From Piscicola geometra (Eukaryota > Annelida > Clitellata > Hirudinida > Piscicolidae): a stretch of DNA of 64,000 nucleotides. The first letter of the stretch is position 1, and each line of letters starts with the position of its first letter. The stretch covers positions 4,030,801 to 4,094,800 of the forward strand of contig OX030957.1 in the NCBI GenBank assembly GCA_943735955.1. Direction: 5' to 3'. The position numbers and the translations under genes are program-made. The notes beneath the pieces were generated by a model. That model made no database searches, was not told the DNA's origin, and worked only from the letters and a program-made list of their open reading frames with translations. Shown here in pieces: positions 52,260-64,000 of this stretch.

Positions 52260-52274
52260 TTTATTTATTTTATT
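52260..52274 (-). promoter_or_regulatory. RPS5 polyadenylation signals
   Basis: On the minus strand two AATAAA hexamers occur 60-70 bases after the RPS5 stop codon (TTTATT on plus at 52260-52265 and 52269-52274). No competing signal was seen nearer. Confidence 0.6.
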
Positions 52275-52333
52275 GAGTCAAAGACGGTATTGGCGATGCA
52301 TACGATGACGTCACAGAGGCAGAGTTTTATGAC

Positions 52334-53481
<1,148 letters not shown>

Positions 53482-53916
53482 GATGATTTCTAGTGGGTTT
53501 ATTTTAAAATCGTTATAATTTTTTAAAAATTTAGTAGACAAAGCACGAATTATACAATTATTTGTTAACTATTGTTGAAACACATTTTTTTTAAATTAAA
53601 AAAAAACAATTTTAGAAAAATATTATATTATCCAAAAGGATCAGATATAAGAATACATAATTAAAGCGATTAAACAAGATTGAATTTATGCCATGAACCT
53701 TTTATCAAAGGAATCGGAAAAGAAAGATTCCTCTAAACCCCCGTCTATGTAAATAGAAAGAAAAAGTGGAAAAAATAATTAGTAATATAATTTATCATTG
53801 ATTCAACTTGAATAACTAATTATTAATTTTAGTAAAAAAAAGTTAATTTTTTTAAAAACTATTCATACTTTTCGCATTTTGGAATTAATTTTTAAACTAA
53901 CTAAGTTTTGAATAGA
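53482..53916. promoter_or_regulatory. Divergent intergenic region between RPS5 and RPUSD2-like gene
   Basis: 435 bp, AT-rich, between two start codons that diverge. It must contain at least the RPS5 promoter and probably both. I could not pick out a TOP start or other defined element. An RPS5 5'-UTR intron is possible (AG at about 53491 on the minus strand). Confidence 0.4.
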
Positions 53917-56900
53917 ATGGAAGAAAGTAAAGAGGAGCTTCCTAACATCTCAAAAAGAAGTCTAAAAAAAGTAAAGATGCTGAATATTCGTATAGTATTT
54001 TAAGATCAGTAATATTATAAAATTTTATTTATACCATATGAAAACTCAAATCTTCACCATAAAGATTTTATGAAATTGTTTATGAAACACTTGCTTAGCT
54101 TAAAAGAAGACAAAATAAGCTGAGAGAAGTTGAAAACAAGAACAAGTACCAACTAGTGACAGAGGAGAAACTGAAAACCGAATTGAGTGAAAGAGCTCTA
54201 GCAGACTTAATAACTCAGGACATTCTTAATGAAACTGAATACTATTTCGAAAATGGTAAGTTTACCATACAGCTAACTCCATAATCTTAAGGCTTAAATA
54301 TTATTCGTTACAAAATGAATAAAATGTTTATATTTCTAAAATCAACTACCAACTTCACAATCTCAGGCTTTAGGAAAGTGAAACCCTACCATTACGACTT
54401 CATAGCGAATGCAAAGGGGAGGTGGTTCGGAAGGTCCTTGGTGCAAGTCTTTTCCCAGGAATTCCAGTACTACTCGGAGGAAAAATGCGTTGGTGCTGGC
54501 ATTTATTTATTCATCTCTTATTATTCGTATTCTTGTTACTGTTATTATTTTTATCCTTGTTACTATTATTAATATTATTTGTATTATTATTATTAAAGTC
54601 TTGAAATAGATGAAGCTCGAGATCAAACCTCTACATTGCATGGGCACATCTGATTCCCTCAGAGGCGTCTGATTGCCAAGGGAACTCTGAGAGTGGCCAA
54701 GAAGGTCCCAACCTCTGCTGAGCATGTCATATGCAATGGTGATATCATCATCAACACCATCCATCGGTTCCTGCTTTTTTTAACCTCTAAACAGAAAAAT
54801 TTGTATTCTGAAGTTATTCGATCAATTATTCGAACTTATGTCTCTACCATGAGGAAGATTATGCTGTTGTTAATAATGATGATTATTTTGAAGATGATAA
54901 TGATTATAATAATGATGAAGATGATGATAATGATGCTAACAGTAACCTCGACACCATACACCGCGACAGACACGAGCTGCCAGTGACGGCTGAGAGGATC
55001 GCCATCTTGGAGGAGACGGACGAGATGTTGGTCGTCAACAAGCCCCCCTCCATGCCCATCCACCCTTGCGGCAGGTTTCGATGCCTCCATTATGAGACTG
55101 AATTGTTTTTATTATTTCTATTATTCTGGTCTGATCGTTCTTTTATTATTTATAGCATTCCATTACTATTCCTATAATTATTTATCTTTTTCATGTTGTC
55201 ATTCAATTATTCTCTTCTTTAATATTCTTATTATGATTTTTTTATCTTTTTTTAAAAATACTACTCACTAGGTGGTACTAGCAAAAAAAATCAAAATATT
55301 CATTACCACCACTACCACCACCCAACTGAGCATCAGCACTACTACCCCGACCACCGCCCAATTAATCATCATCACCACCATCATCATCATCATCACCACC
55401 ACCACCATGTCATGAAGGTACCGCCACAACTGCCTTTTATACATCCTCGCCAAGGAGTACGGATACCTCAACCTCCGAGGTAACACTCATCTCGCTTTCT
55501 CTGTTTTTACTGATTTAATTAAATTTTAATTTTCATCATGGTCGTCGTAATGCCCATTTCCATAACCGTCATCATCGTCATGCTTATTAGTCATCAACAT
55601 CTTCGTCATCAAAAAAACATGATTATCATTAATAAAATCAGCAAGATAATAATATCATCACTACCACCAGCATAATCATCACCACCACCACCATCCCCAC
55701 CACCACTACATAGTCACTACCACCACCTTCACCACTACTACATAATCACTACCATCATTACCACTACATAATCACCACCATCACCACCACTACATAATCA
55801 CTACCATCACCACCACTACATAATCACTACCACCACCATCATTACCACTACATAATCACTACCATCACCACTACTACATAATCACTACCATCACCGCCAC
55901 TACATAATCACTACCATCACCACCACTACATAATCACTACCACCACCATCATTACCACTACATAATCACTACCATCACCACTACTACATAATCACTACCA
56001 TCACCACTACTACATAATCACTACCATCACCGCCACTACATAATCACTACCATCACCGCCACTACATAATCACTACCACCACCATCACCACCACTACATA
56101 ATCACTACCATCACCACCACTACATAATCACTACCATCACCGCCACTACATAATCACTACCATCACCACCACTACATAATCACCACCATCACCACCACTA
56201 CATAATCACTACCATCACCGCCACTACATAATCACTACCATCACCACCACTACATAATCACCACCATCACCACCACTACATAATCACTACCACCACCATC
56301 ACCATCACTACATAATCACTACCATCACCATCACCACCACTACATAATCACTACCACCACCATCACCACCACTACATAATCACTACCACCACCACCACTA
56401 CCATCACCACCACTACATAATCACTACCATCACCACCACTACATAATCACTACCACCGCCATCACCACCACTACATAATCACTACCATCACCACCACTAC
56501 ATAATCACTACCATCACCACCACTACATAATCACTACCACCACCTTCAATACCACTACATAATTACTACTACCACCACCGCTTCGACGACCATAACGACA
56601 GTGGCGCACAGGCTGGACAGACTGACTTCAGGCCTGGTGCTGCTCTGCAAGACGGCACAGACGACGAGGAGACTGATGCAGGAGATGAGGGAGAGGAGGG
56701 TGAGGAAGGTGTACTTGAGCAAAGTCGAAGGCGTCTTCCCGAGGTTTGTGCATGGGTGCTTGCTTCTTTGCTTGTTTCTTCTTGTGGTTTGTGATTTTTT
56801 TTATTTTAACAAGTTTTTTTTGTCATTTAACTGATGTTAGTTTGTGGTGTTTTTGAAGTATTGGTTAATGATTTTATCTTTTTATGCTTTTCTATAAAAC

Positions 56901-57805
56901 ATTAATTAAAAAGATATACATACATTTCATCGCCATAACTTCCAATCCACCCACCCAAGCCACTAACCCTAAACATCCACCACCCTCAAACCCCTCCCAG
57001 CTGTGCGGTGGTGTGCGAGGAGGGGGTGGCTGTGCTGAGTCACAATCTTGGCATTTACAGGGCAGGTGGGGGCGGTAAGAAGAGCAAAACCACCTTCACT
57101 GGGCTCTCCACTGACGGAACCACCAGCATTGTCCGATGTTTGTTGGTGTCATGATTGGGGTGGGGGTTTGGTGGTGTCATAGGGGGTGGGGATTTGGTGG
57201 TGTCATAGGGGGTGGGGATTTGGTGTGTGTTGAGAGGGAGGGGGTTTGGTGAGGGTAGAGAGGGGTGGGTTTGGTGAAGGTTGAGAGGGGTGGGGGTTTG
57301 GTGTGGGTTGAGAGGGGTGGGGGTTTGGTGAGGGTTGAGAGGGGGAAGGGTATGATTAATGATGATGGTTATGGACGCATGAAAGGAGGGAGATGCTATG
57401 GAAACTTTGTACAGTGTGTTCATCATCATTTCCATCATTATCGTCATCTCCATCATCATCATCATCATTATCGTCATCATCATCATCTTCTCCAATATCA
57501 TCTCTCATAATCATCATCATCTCCCTCATCATCATCATCATTAAGGCGTCAAACTATACACTCAGGTGAGCCCCACACCGGAAGAACCCACCAGATCCGT
57601 GTGCATTTGCAGTTCCTAGGTGTCTATGTACACATATACATACATACATACATACATACATACATACATACATACATACATACATACATACATACATACA
57701 TACATACATACATACATACATACATACATACATACATACATACATACATACATACACACATACATAAATACATACATACATACATACACACATACATAAA
57801 TACAC

Positions 57806-57892
<87 letters not shown>

Positions 57893-59224
57893 GACACACA
57901 CAGGTTACCCAATCGTCAACGACCCCACATACAACCACCCGGCCTGGGGACCAGAGAAGGGCAAGCGAGGCAACTATGGCAAAAGTGAAGAACAGGTCTC
58001 TTCCTTTGTGCACTAATTCCTTCTCTATTGTGTTTTTTATTCTGATCTTTATCATGTATTATGAAATATTATTTGACTAATTTAGTTTTAAGTAAATTTA
58101 TTCATTATTCTAGTAATTTTTAAATTGTAACTAGTTTTTTTTAACTAACTAATTTTTTAAAACTGTAACTAATTTTTTAAAACTGTAACTAAATTTTTAA
58201 AACTGTAACTAATTTTTTTAAACTGTAACTAATTTTTTAAAACTGCAACTAATTTTTTTGAAACTGTAACTAATTTTCAAAAGATATTTTGCCTTTCTCC
58301 ATTATTCTCTCCAGCTGATCGCCGACCTTTCTGAGGCGCACAAGTCGTGTATTTTCATCGATGCTGATGATGACGATACTAAAACTGATAACAAGAAGAA
58401 TAATGATGATGATGATGATGATGATGATACCGATAACAAGAAGAATAATGATGATTTCGATGCTGAAACTGTCAAAAAGGATGTGATCGTTGAAGATGCG
58501 AGTGGTGGAGGTGATGATGCTGATGATGTAAAACTAGCCCGCCATGTTGATACTAATGAGGGTGGTGGTGATGATGATACTAATGAGGGTGGTGGTGATG
58601 ATGATGATACTAATGAGGGTGGTGGTGATGATGATGATACTAATGAGGGTGGTGGGGATGATGATACTAATGAGGGTGGTGGTGATAATGATGATACTAA
58701 TGAGAGTGGTGGTGATAATGATGAAGATACTAATAAGGAAGGTGGTAGTCATGATAATGATGGTGATGATAAAATCTCCCGCAAGAGGATCAAGCTTGAT
58801 GACGAAAGCAACTGCATCGTGACGTCAGAGATTGATGACGTAATAACTCAAGAAACAAAAAACAAAGATACTATCAAGAGCAAGGGCAAGAGTGGTTATG
58901 ATAGTGATTGTGGCGAGTGTCACGTGAGGATGAGGGAGCCGAGGCCCGAGGAGATTTTCATCTGCCTGCATGCCCTCTCCTACGAGGTGTGTTCTTGTTG
59001 TCTAAAAATAATTGGTTTTTCAACATTTATTTTTGTTGTTCTCTTATTAGTAATTTCTATAATTATTATTACTACTATTTTGTTTTTTCTATCATTATTG
59101 AGTTTCATTATACCCTGTGATTTTGTTATATAAGTTATTGTTATTCTATTTTATTGCGCCATAACAGGGTCCCGGATGGAAGTACCAGACAGAGGCACCG
59201 TCGTGGGCCAACTGCCATTCATGA
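53917..59224 (+). CDS. RPUSD2: RPUSD2-like RNA pseudouridine synthase (RluA family)
   Basis: Twelve exons: 53917-53970, 54099-54255, 54367-54488, 54663-54766, 54970-55074, 55418-55479, 56602-56743, 57001-57137, 57566-57619, 57904-57995, 58315-58986 and 59168-59224. They give 585 residues in frame; human RPUSD2 has 545. Order of domains: basic N-terminus; YYFENGFRKVKPYHYDF; KGRWFGRSLVQVFSQEF; S4-like stretch; VVNKPPSMPIHPCGRFRYRH; catalytic HRLDRLTSGLVLL (Asp207); KVYLSKVEGVFPR; PHTGRTHQIRVHLQFLG; YPIVNDPTYNHPAWGPEKG. The C-terminus DCGECHVRMREPRPEE, then FICLHALSYEGPGWKY, is shared with human RPUSD2. Between them lies an acidic Asp/Gly/Thr repeat (about residues 365-490) made by a GAT-rich microsatellite in exon 11. 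The family isomerises uridine in RNA. Confidence 0.9.
55680..56570 (+). repeat. CACCACCACTACATAATCAC minisatellite (26-bp basis)
   Basis: About 890 bp of units combining CACTACCATCACCACCACTA and CATAAT, with variants, in RPUSD2 intron 6 up to near the acceptor of exon 56602-56743. Confidence 0.9.
57626..57903 (+). repeat. (CATA)n and (CA)n compound microsatellite ending in a splice acceptor
   Basis: CATA repeats (57626-57815) pass into CA repeats (57816-57903). The final CACACACAG at 57903 is the acceptor of RPUSD2 exon 10. Nearly the whole intron (57620-57903) is microsatellite. Confidence 0.95.
58085..58285 (+). repeat. AACTGTAACTAATTTTTTAA tandem repeat
   Basis: About nine copies of a ~19-bp unit in RPUSD2 intron 10, upstream of exon 58315-58986. 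Confidence 0.85.
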
Positions 59225-59996
59225 TCAATATTATTATTATTATTGTTGTTCTCATTGTTGTTATATTTATTTATTATTTTCATTAGTATTTTTTTCCTTT
59301 TTATTTTTATTCACCTTACTTGCATTTATTTATTATTATCATTTTTTCGGCTTTTTGAAAAATTTAAAGGCAGTTTAAAAAAGTATTTTAATTTTGATTT
59401 TCGAAAGAATATCAGACATTAAAAAGGATAAATAACACGTATTAATGGTGCAAAAGGGCCTTAAATGACTTAGATATCAAATAGGAAGCATCGTTTTGGC
59501 TGCTGAAAACAAAGATTAAATATGCAAAATAGATGAAAATCAGAAAAATGCGACTATCAAAAACAAATTAAATACAAAACAAAGCAAACATAAATTAATA
59601 ACTCACACTGCATGATACATTTGGTTCAAAGCCATTTTAGAAAAAGCCGATAATAGTAATATCATCAACAAAAACAAATATCTTTCGATAAAAAAAATGA
59701 CCATGTAGAACAGAAAGAATTACAAGGATTCATGCAAACATGAAAATACAAATTCTTGGAAGAAGACAAATTGAGATCTTTTCAGAAATTACGTAGCACC
59801 CTGACGTCACACGCCAGATGACGGTTATAATACAGTTACTACTACGTCATATGTGTGTACACAACATTGTGTAGTACATGATTGCAGTAAAAGCGACATA
59901 TATATCTAGAGCATACATAATTACTATAATGAGTATTTATACTGTAAAGCTGAATGTCTAATTGTTTGGAAAACAGTGGTTGTGGTTGAATTGGAG

Positions 59997-60233
59997 AGGT
60001 GACAGCAGTGTGGTGTGGAGTGGTAGTAATATTGCGTGGTGTTGAAGTGGTATTGTGTGGAGTGGTAGTAGTATTGTGTGGTGTTGTAGTGGAAGTAGTA
60101 TTGTGTGGAGTGGTAGAAGTATTGTGTGGTGTTGTAGTGGAAGTAGTATTGTGTGGAGTGGTAGAAGTATTGTGTGGTGTTGTAGTGGTATTGTGTGGAG
60201 TGGTAGTAGTATTGTGTGGTGTTGTAGTGACGA
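59997..60233 (+). repeat. GTATTGTGTGGTGTTGTAGT minisatellite
   Basis: About ten copies of a 21-27 bp GT-rich unit alternating GTGTGGAGTGGTAGTAGTATT and GTGTGGTGTTGTAGTGG forms. Confidence 0.85.
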
Positions 60234-60734
60234 CGAAGTCCTGAACCAGAACTAAAAGCGATTCAACGACTTGACTAGCTTTGCGATAAGAAACAAAAAG
60301 TCAAACAGAAGATGCCATAAAGGAAAAGATTTGATAAAACTAGTGATAGTGTTGGTAGTAGTAGTGGTGGAAGCAGTATCAGTAGTGGTGAAAGTAGTGT
60401 TAGTAGTAATGATAAAAATATTAGCACTTGTATAATGAACACCATGGATAGTACCTTTATGATTGACTAATGGAAGGACGTGACATGAGGGGAGCATCGA
60501 TTGAGACGAGAGTTCATAGGTCACGAAATGCCATCAAGCAGACAACAACTATGGAGAGGTGTCGACCATTGCACCAAAACACCTTTTTCCCTCTTTTCTA
60601 AGCCCTTCCCTCTCCTCTTTCCCTGCCTACCCTCTCTTGTTTTCCCTCTCCCATCTCCCTTTTCCTTTAATATATTTAAGATTTCTTTTTTCATCTCGCT
60701 TTTTCCTCCTCTTCCTACCTTATCCCTCCCTCTT

Positions 60735-60928
60735 CTCCAAACCTTCCAACCATCCCAACCCTTCAACCATCCCAACCCTCCAACCATCCCAACCCTCCAA
60801 CCATCCCAACCCTCCAACCATCCCAACCCTCCAACCATCCCAACCCTCCAACCATCCCAACCCTCCAACCATCCCAACCCTCCAACCCTCCCAACCCTCC
60901 AACCATCCCAACCCTCCAACCATCCCAA
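60735..60928 (+). repeat. 17-bp CCAACCATCCCAACCCT minisatellite
   Basis: About eleven near-identical 17-bp copies directly beyond (3' of) the stop of the phosphorylase-like gene, on the C-rich plus strand. Confidence 0.9.
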
Positions 60929-60948
60929 GCCACACACACCAATGCCCC

Positions 60949-63764
60949 TCACGACACAGGCAGCGCCTCGACCAGCACCTTCATGAAGGCGGCAGCGGCC
61001 AGGGCGGCATATGGCTGCCACTCGACGCCCCTCTCGCCTTCACCGTAGTCTGCCACGCCCCTGAGCAGCAGGTAGCTGTCCTTCCTGCTGCCCTCTATCG
61101 ATTCCAGTACCTGGGTGCATGGAGGGGGGGAGGGTTGGGATGGTTGATAAAGGTGGTGGTTTGGCGAGAGGGGTGTTTATTATGGTGGTGGGAAGTTGTT
61201 TATGGTGGTGAAAAAGGAAAGGGGTAGATGATGGGGGTAAAAGAGAAATGCCCCCACAAAAACCCTACGCTAAACGCAACAACCCCTCCCTCCCTCCCTC
61301 CAATAACTCCAACAACCAACCCTTACACGAACCCTCCTCCTTCAACAATGACAACGACAACAAGCACAACAACGACAACCCCCTCTAACAACAAGCACCC
61401 ACCTACCCACCCACCTGTTCGATCTCGCTGTCGAAGCCGATGCAGTGCCGCCTGCAGGCGAACTCCAGTCTCGTCTGCTCGTCTGACGTCACCAGAGAGC
61501 CCGAGCCTATGACGCCGAACCTGGGAGAGAAGGAGGGAGGGGGAGGAATGAGGAAGGAGGTGGAAGAGGGTTGATTTGAAAGAGAGAGAGAGAGGAAGGA
61601 AAGGTGAGAGAGGAGAGAGTTGGTTTGTAAGGGAGAGAGGAAAAGTGATAGAGGGTGTGTGGATGAATGGATGGTGGATGAATTGATGGTTGATGAATGA
61701 ATGGTGGATGAATGGATGTGGATGAATGAATGGTGGATGAATGGATGTGGATGAATGGATGGTGGATGAATGAATGGTGGATGAATGGATAGTGGATGAA
61801 TGGATAAATGGATGGTGGATGAATGAATGGTGGATGAATGGATGTGGATGAATGGATTTGGATGAATGGATGGTGGATGAATGAATGGTGGATGAATGGA
61901 TAGTGGATGAATGGATGAATGGATGGTGGATGAATGAATGGTGGATGAATGGATGTGGATGAATGGATGGTGGATGAATGGATGGTGGATGAATAGATGG
62001 TGGATGAATGGATGTGGATGAATGGATGGTGGATGAATGGATGTGGATAAATGGATGTGGATAAATGGATGTGGATGAATGGATTTGGATGAATGGATGG
62101 TGGATGAATGGATGGTGGATGAATGGATGGTGGATGAATGGATGGTGGATGAATAGATGGTGGATGAATGGATGTGGATGAATGGATGTGGATGAATGGA
62201 TTTGGATGAATGGATGGTGGATGAATGGATGGTGGATGAATGGATGGTGGATGAATGGATGGTGGATGAATAGATGGTGGATGAATGGATGTGGATGAAT
62301 GGATGGTGGATGAATAGATGGTGGATGAATGGATGGTGGATGAATGGATGGTGGATGAATAGATGGTGGATGAATGGATGGTGGATGAATAGATGGTGGA
62401 TGAATGGATGGTGGATGAATGGATGATGGATGAATGGATGGTGGATGAATGGATGGTGGATGAATGGATGTGGATGAATGGATGGTGGATGAATAGATGG
62501 TGGATGAATGGATGTGTATGAATGGATGGTGGATGAATAGATGGTGGATGAACGGATGGTGGATGAATGGATAGTGGATGAATGGATGGTGGATGAATAG
62601 ATGGGGGATGAATGGATGTGGATGAATGGATGGTGGATGAATGGATGGTGGATGAATGGATGGTGGATGAATGGATGGTTGATGGATGGGAGTGGATGAA
62701 TGGATGGTGGATGAATGACCGGTGGATAAATGGATGATGGATGGTGGATGAATGGATGGTGGATAAATGGATGTGGACGAATGGATGGTGGATGAATGTA
62801 CACAGTGCAGTGACCTGATGGTGGGCTGGCCTTCCTCCTGCTTGAGGCCGCCATCAGGCCTGCTTGGATGTCCAACCTTCGAAGGATGAAACCCCTTTTA
62901 TCATCGCCATTATCATCATCCAAATCATCATCACCACCATCATAATTATATTCATCATCACTACCATTATCACAATAATCCTCATACCATCATTATCAAC
63001 ACCCCTAACATCACCACAATAATCATCATCACCACCACCACCCTCATCATCATCATCAGCATCACTCACCTCAATGACGTCATCGCCGCCAAGGCGGATG
63101 AAAAGACGATCGGTCTCTGGAGGAGGTCTTGTGAACCTCACCTCTTGCCCTTCCAGCAGCTGTTGCCCCTCGTGCATGTACCTCTGAAAACTACTACTAC
63201 TACTAGCAACCCCAACAATACTATTACCACCACCACCACCACTACTACTACTACTAGTAGTAGTAGCCACACCAGCTGCTAGCTTCAACAACGTATGATC
63301 CGCAGGCGACCACCCCTTCACCGAAAAGTGTCTGTTCTCTGTGGCGCTTGTTGTGGTGCCAGTGGTGGTGGTGCTTGTTGTTGCTTGGAAGCCTCTACAA
63401 ACGGGAGAAGTTGTCGCAGAGTTGCTGTTGCTGTTGTTGTTGTTGTCGTCGCTGCATAGTGTGGTAGAGACGTTGTCGCAATGCAAGTAGAAGCAGTCGT
63501 CGAGTTTCTTATCGCTTCCGCCGTTTGATACCTTCTCGCCATTTTCTACTTTATTAGTGAAACTATTACCAGCACCACCACTACTACCACCACTACCACC
63601 ACCACTACCACCACCACCACTACTACTACTACCACCACCACCATAATTATGCGGCGCAGACACGATGATGTCTCCGAGCCTGACGTGCTTGTAGAAGTCA
63701 GCGCACTGGGGTACGCCCCCGCACACGCCGACCAATAGCACGTGCTCTACCTCGCCGAATGTAC
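60949..63764 (-). CDS. Nucleoside phosphorylase-like (PNP/UDP superfamily) protein, C-terminal part
   Basis: Exons in transcript order 63764-63070, 62876-62815, 61520-61415 and 61110-60949; further exons lie right of the window. The known part is about 341 residues in frame. Motifs: [110 protein letters not shown] and [14 protein letters not shown]. GxCGG, the late GSG and the RGVADY segment fit purine/uridine phosphorylase-type folds (MTA/SAH nucleosidase superfamily). The animal family is poorly characterised, and substrate and reaction are not known to me. Between VSAP and [14 protein letters not shown] about 125 Gly/Ser/Asn/Thr-rich residues are inserted, encoded by trinucleotide repeats. 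Confidence 0.75.
61655..62800 (+). repeat. ~15-bp GATGAATGGATGGTG minisatellite
   Basis: About 1.1 kb of GGATGAATGGATGGT with GTGGATGAATGGATTTGG and other variants fills the intron between phosphorylase-like exons 61520 and 62815. The 506-residue minus-strand frame ([10 protein letters not shown] repeats) is an artefact. Confidence 0.95.
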
Positions 63765-64000
63765 CTGATTGGTGGACGGCGGCAGGAGAGTGAATGGGGA
63801 GGGGGGGTTGTAGCAATAATGACAATAATAAAAATAGTATTAGTAGTAGTAAAAATAATAATTTGAACAACAAACACAATAATAATACTATTAATAATAT
63901 AATAACAATAAGAACAAAAGAATATTTTTATGATTACCATCAACCTCCTCTTCCTCCTCATCACCACCATCATCATCATCACCACCATCATCACCACCAC
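63765..64000. other. Start of an intron at the right edge
   Basis: Lies upstream (minus strand) of the acceptor at 63765. It holds AATAATAAT-type and CATCATCACCAC sequence, with no coding signal before the window ends. Confidence 0.5.

Larger units (their letters stand above)
59225..60948. other. Intergenic region with simple repeats
   Basis: The RPUSD2 and phosphorylase-like genes end towards each other here. Holds AT-rich sequence, a GTATTGTGTGGAGTGGTAGT repeat (59997-60233) and the C-rich repeat at 60735-60930. A perfect TGACGTCA occurs at 59802-59809, but no gene starts near it. No RNA gene recognised. Confidence 0.5.

Noticed and set aside
59802..59809. TGACGTCA cAMP-response element
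   Set aside because: Perfect 8-mer, but no gene start nearby, and the same string occurs elsewhere by chance (for example near 52303).
61403..62923. 506-codon minus-strand frame
   Set aside because: Translation of the GATGAATGGATGGTG minisatellite. The real exons at 61415-61520 and 62815-62876 use other frames or bounds.

Overview
This window is nuclear DNA of a spliced eukaryote, most likely an invertebrate animal. Genes have many short exons with GT/AG junctions. The products are animal families: BAHD1-like chromatin protein, PARN, lysosomal-type beta-hexosaminidase, a secreted C-type lectin, TFIIIC90/GTF3C4, ribosomal protein S5 and RPUSD2. Introns and even exons are full of microsatellites and minisatellites. 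A lophotrochozoan such as a leech or other annelid would fit, but the sequence alone does not prove it. There are no bacterial operons, CRISPR arrays, phage genes or complete viral genes.

Layout, left to right. 223-1913 (-): N-terminal part of PARN, running off the left edge. 2456-10698 (+): BAHD1-like gene, head to head with PARN. 11292-11729 (-): a tentative small four-exon gene of unknown function. 15260-29031 (-): a 15-exon beta-hexosaminidase; one intron holds a dead hAT transposon (19684-22092). 30484-31533: a 5'-truncated LINE. 31727-33249: a second hAT element. 34303-35167 (-): a three-exon C-type lectin. 36728-52086 (+): a 19-exon TFIIIC90-like gene whose introns carry three long minisatellites, a Merlin transposon, a third hAT element and tRNA-derived SINEs. 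52334-53481 (-): RPS5, tail to tail with TFIIIC90. 53917-59224 (+): an RPUSD2-like pseudouridine synthase, head to head with RPS5. 60949-63764 (-): the C-terminal part of a nucleoside-phosphorylase-like gene that leaves the right edge.

Gene models were built by hand. I chose splice sites that keep the reading frame across every junction and keep family motifs continuous. All complete models sum to a multiple of three with one terminal stop. Known roles: PARN trims poly(A) tails, BAHD1 silences chromatin, hexosaminidase trims terminal HexNAc, the lectin is probably secreted and sugar-binding, TFIIIC90 and RPS5 belong to RNA polymerase III transcription and the 40S ribosome, and RPUSD2 makes pseudouridine in RNA. 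They look like independent housekeeping genes, not one pathway.

I did not find a clearly new biological system. The most unusual features are low-complexity insertions inside conserved domains, a hexosaminidase with a predicted C-terminal membrane hairpin behind a 500-bp TG/CA intron, many splice acceptors that are simply the end of a CA- or CAC-type repeat, a 19-bp satellite open in all three forward frames, and four dead DNA transposons with readable boundaries.
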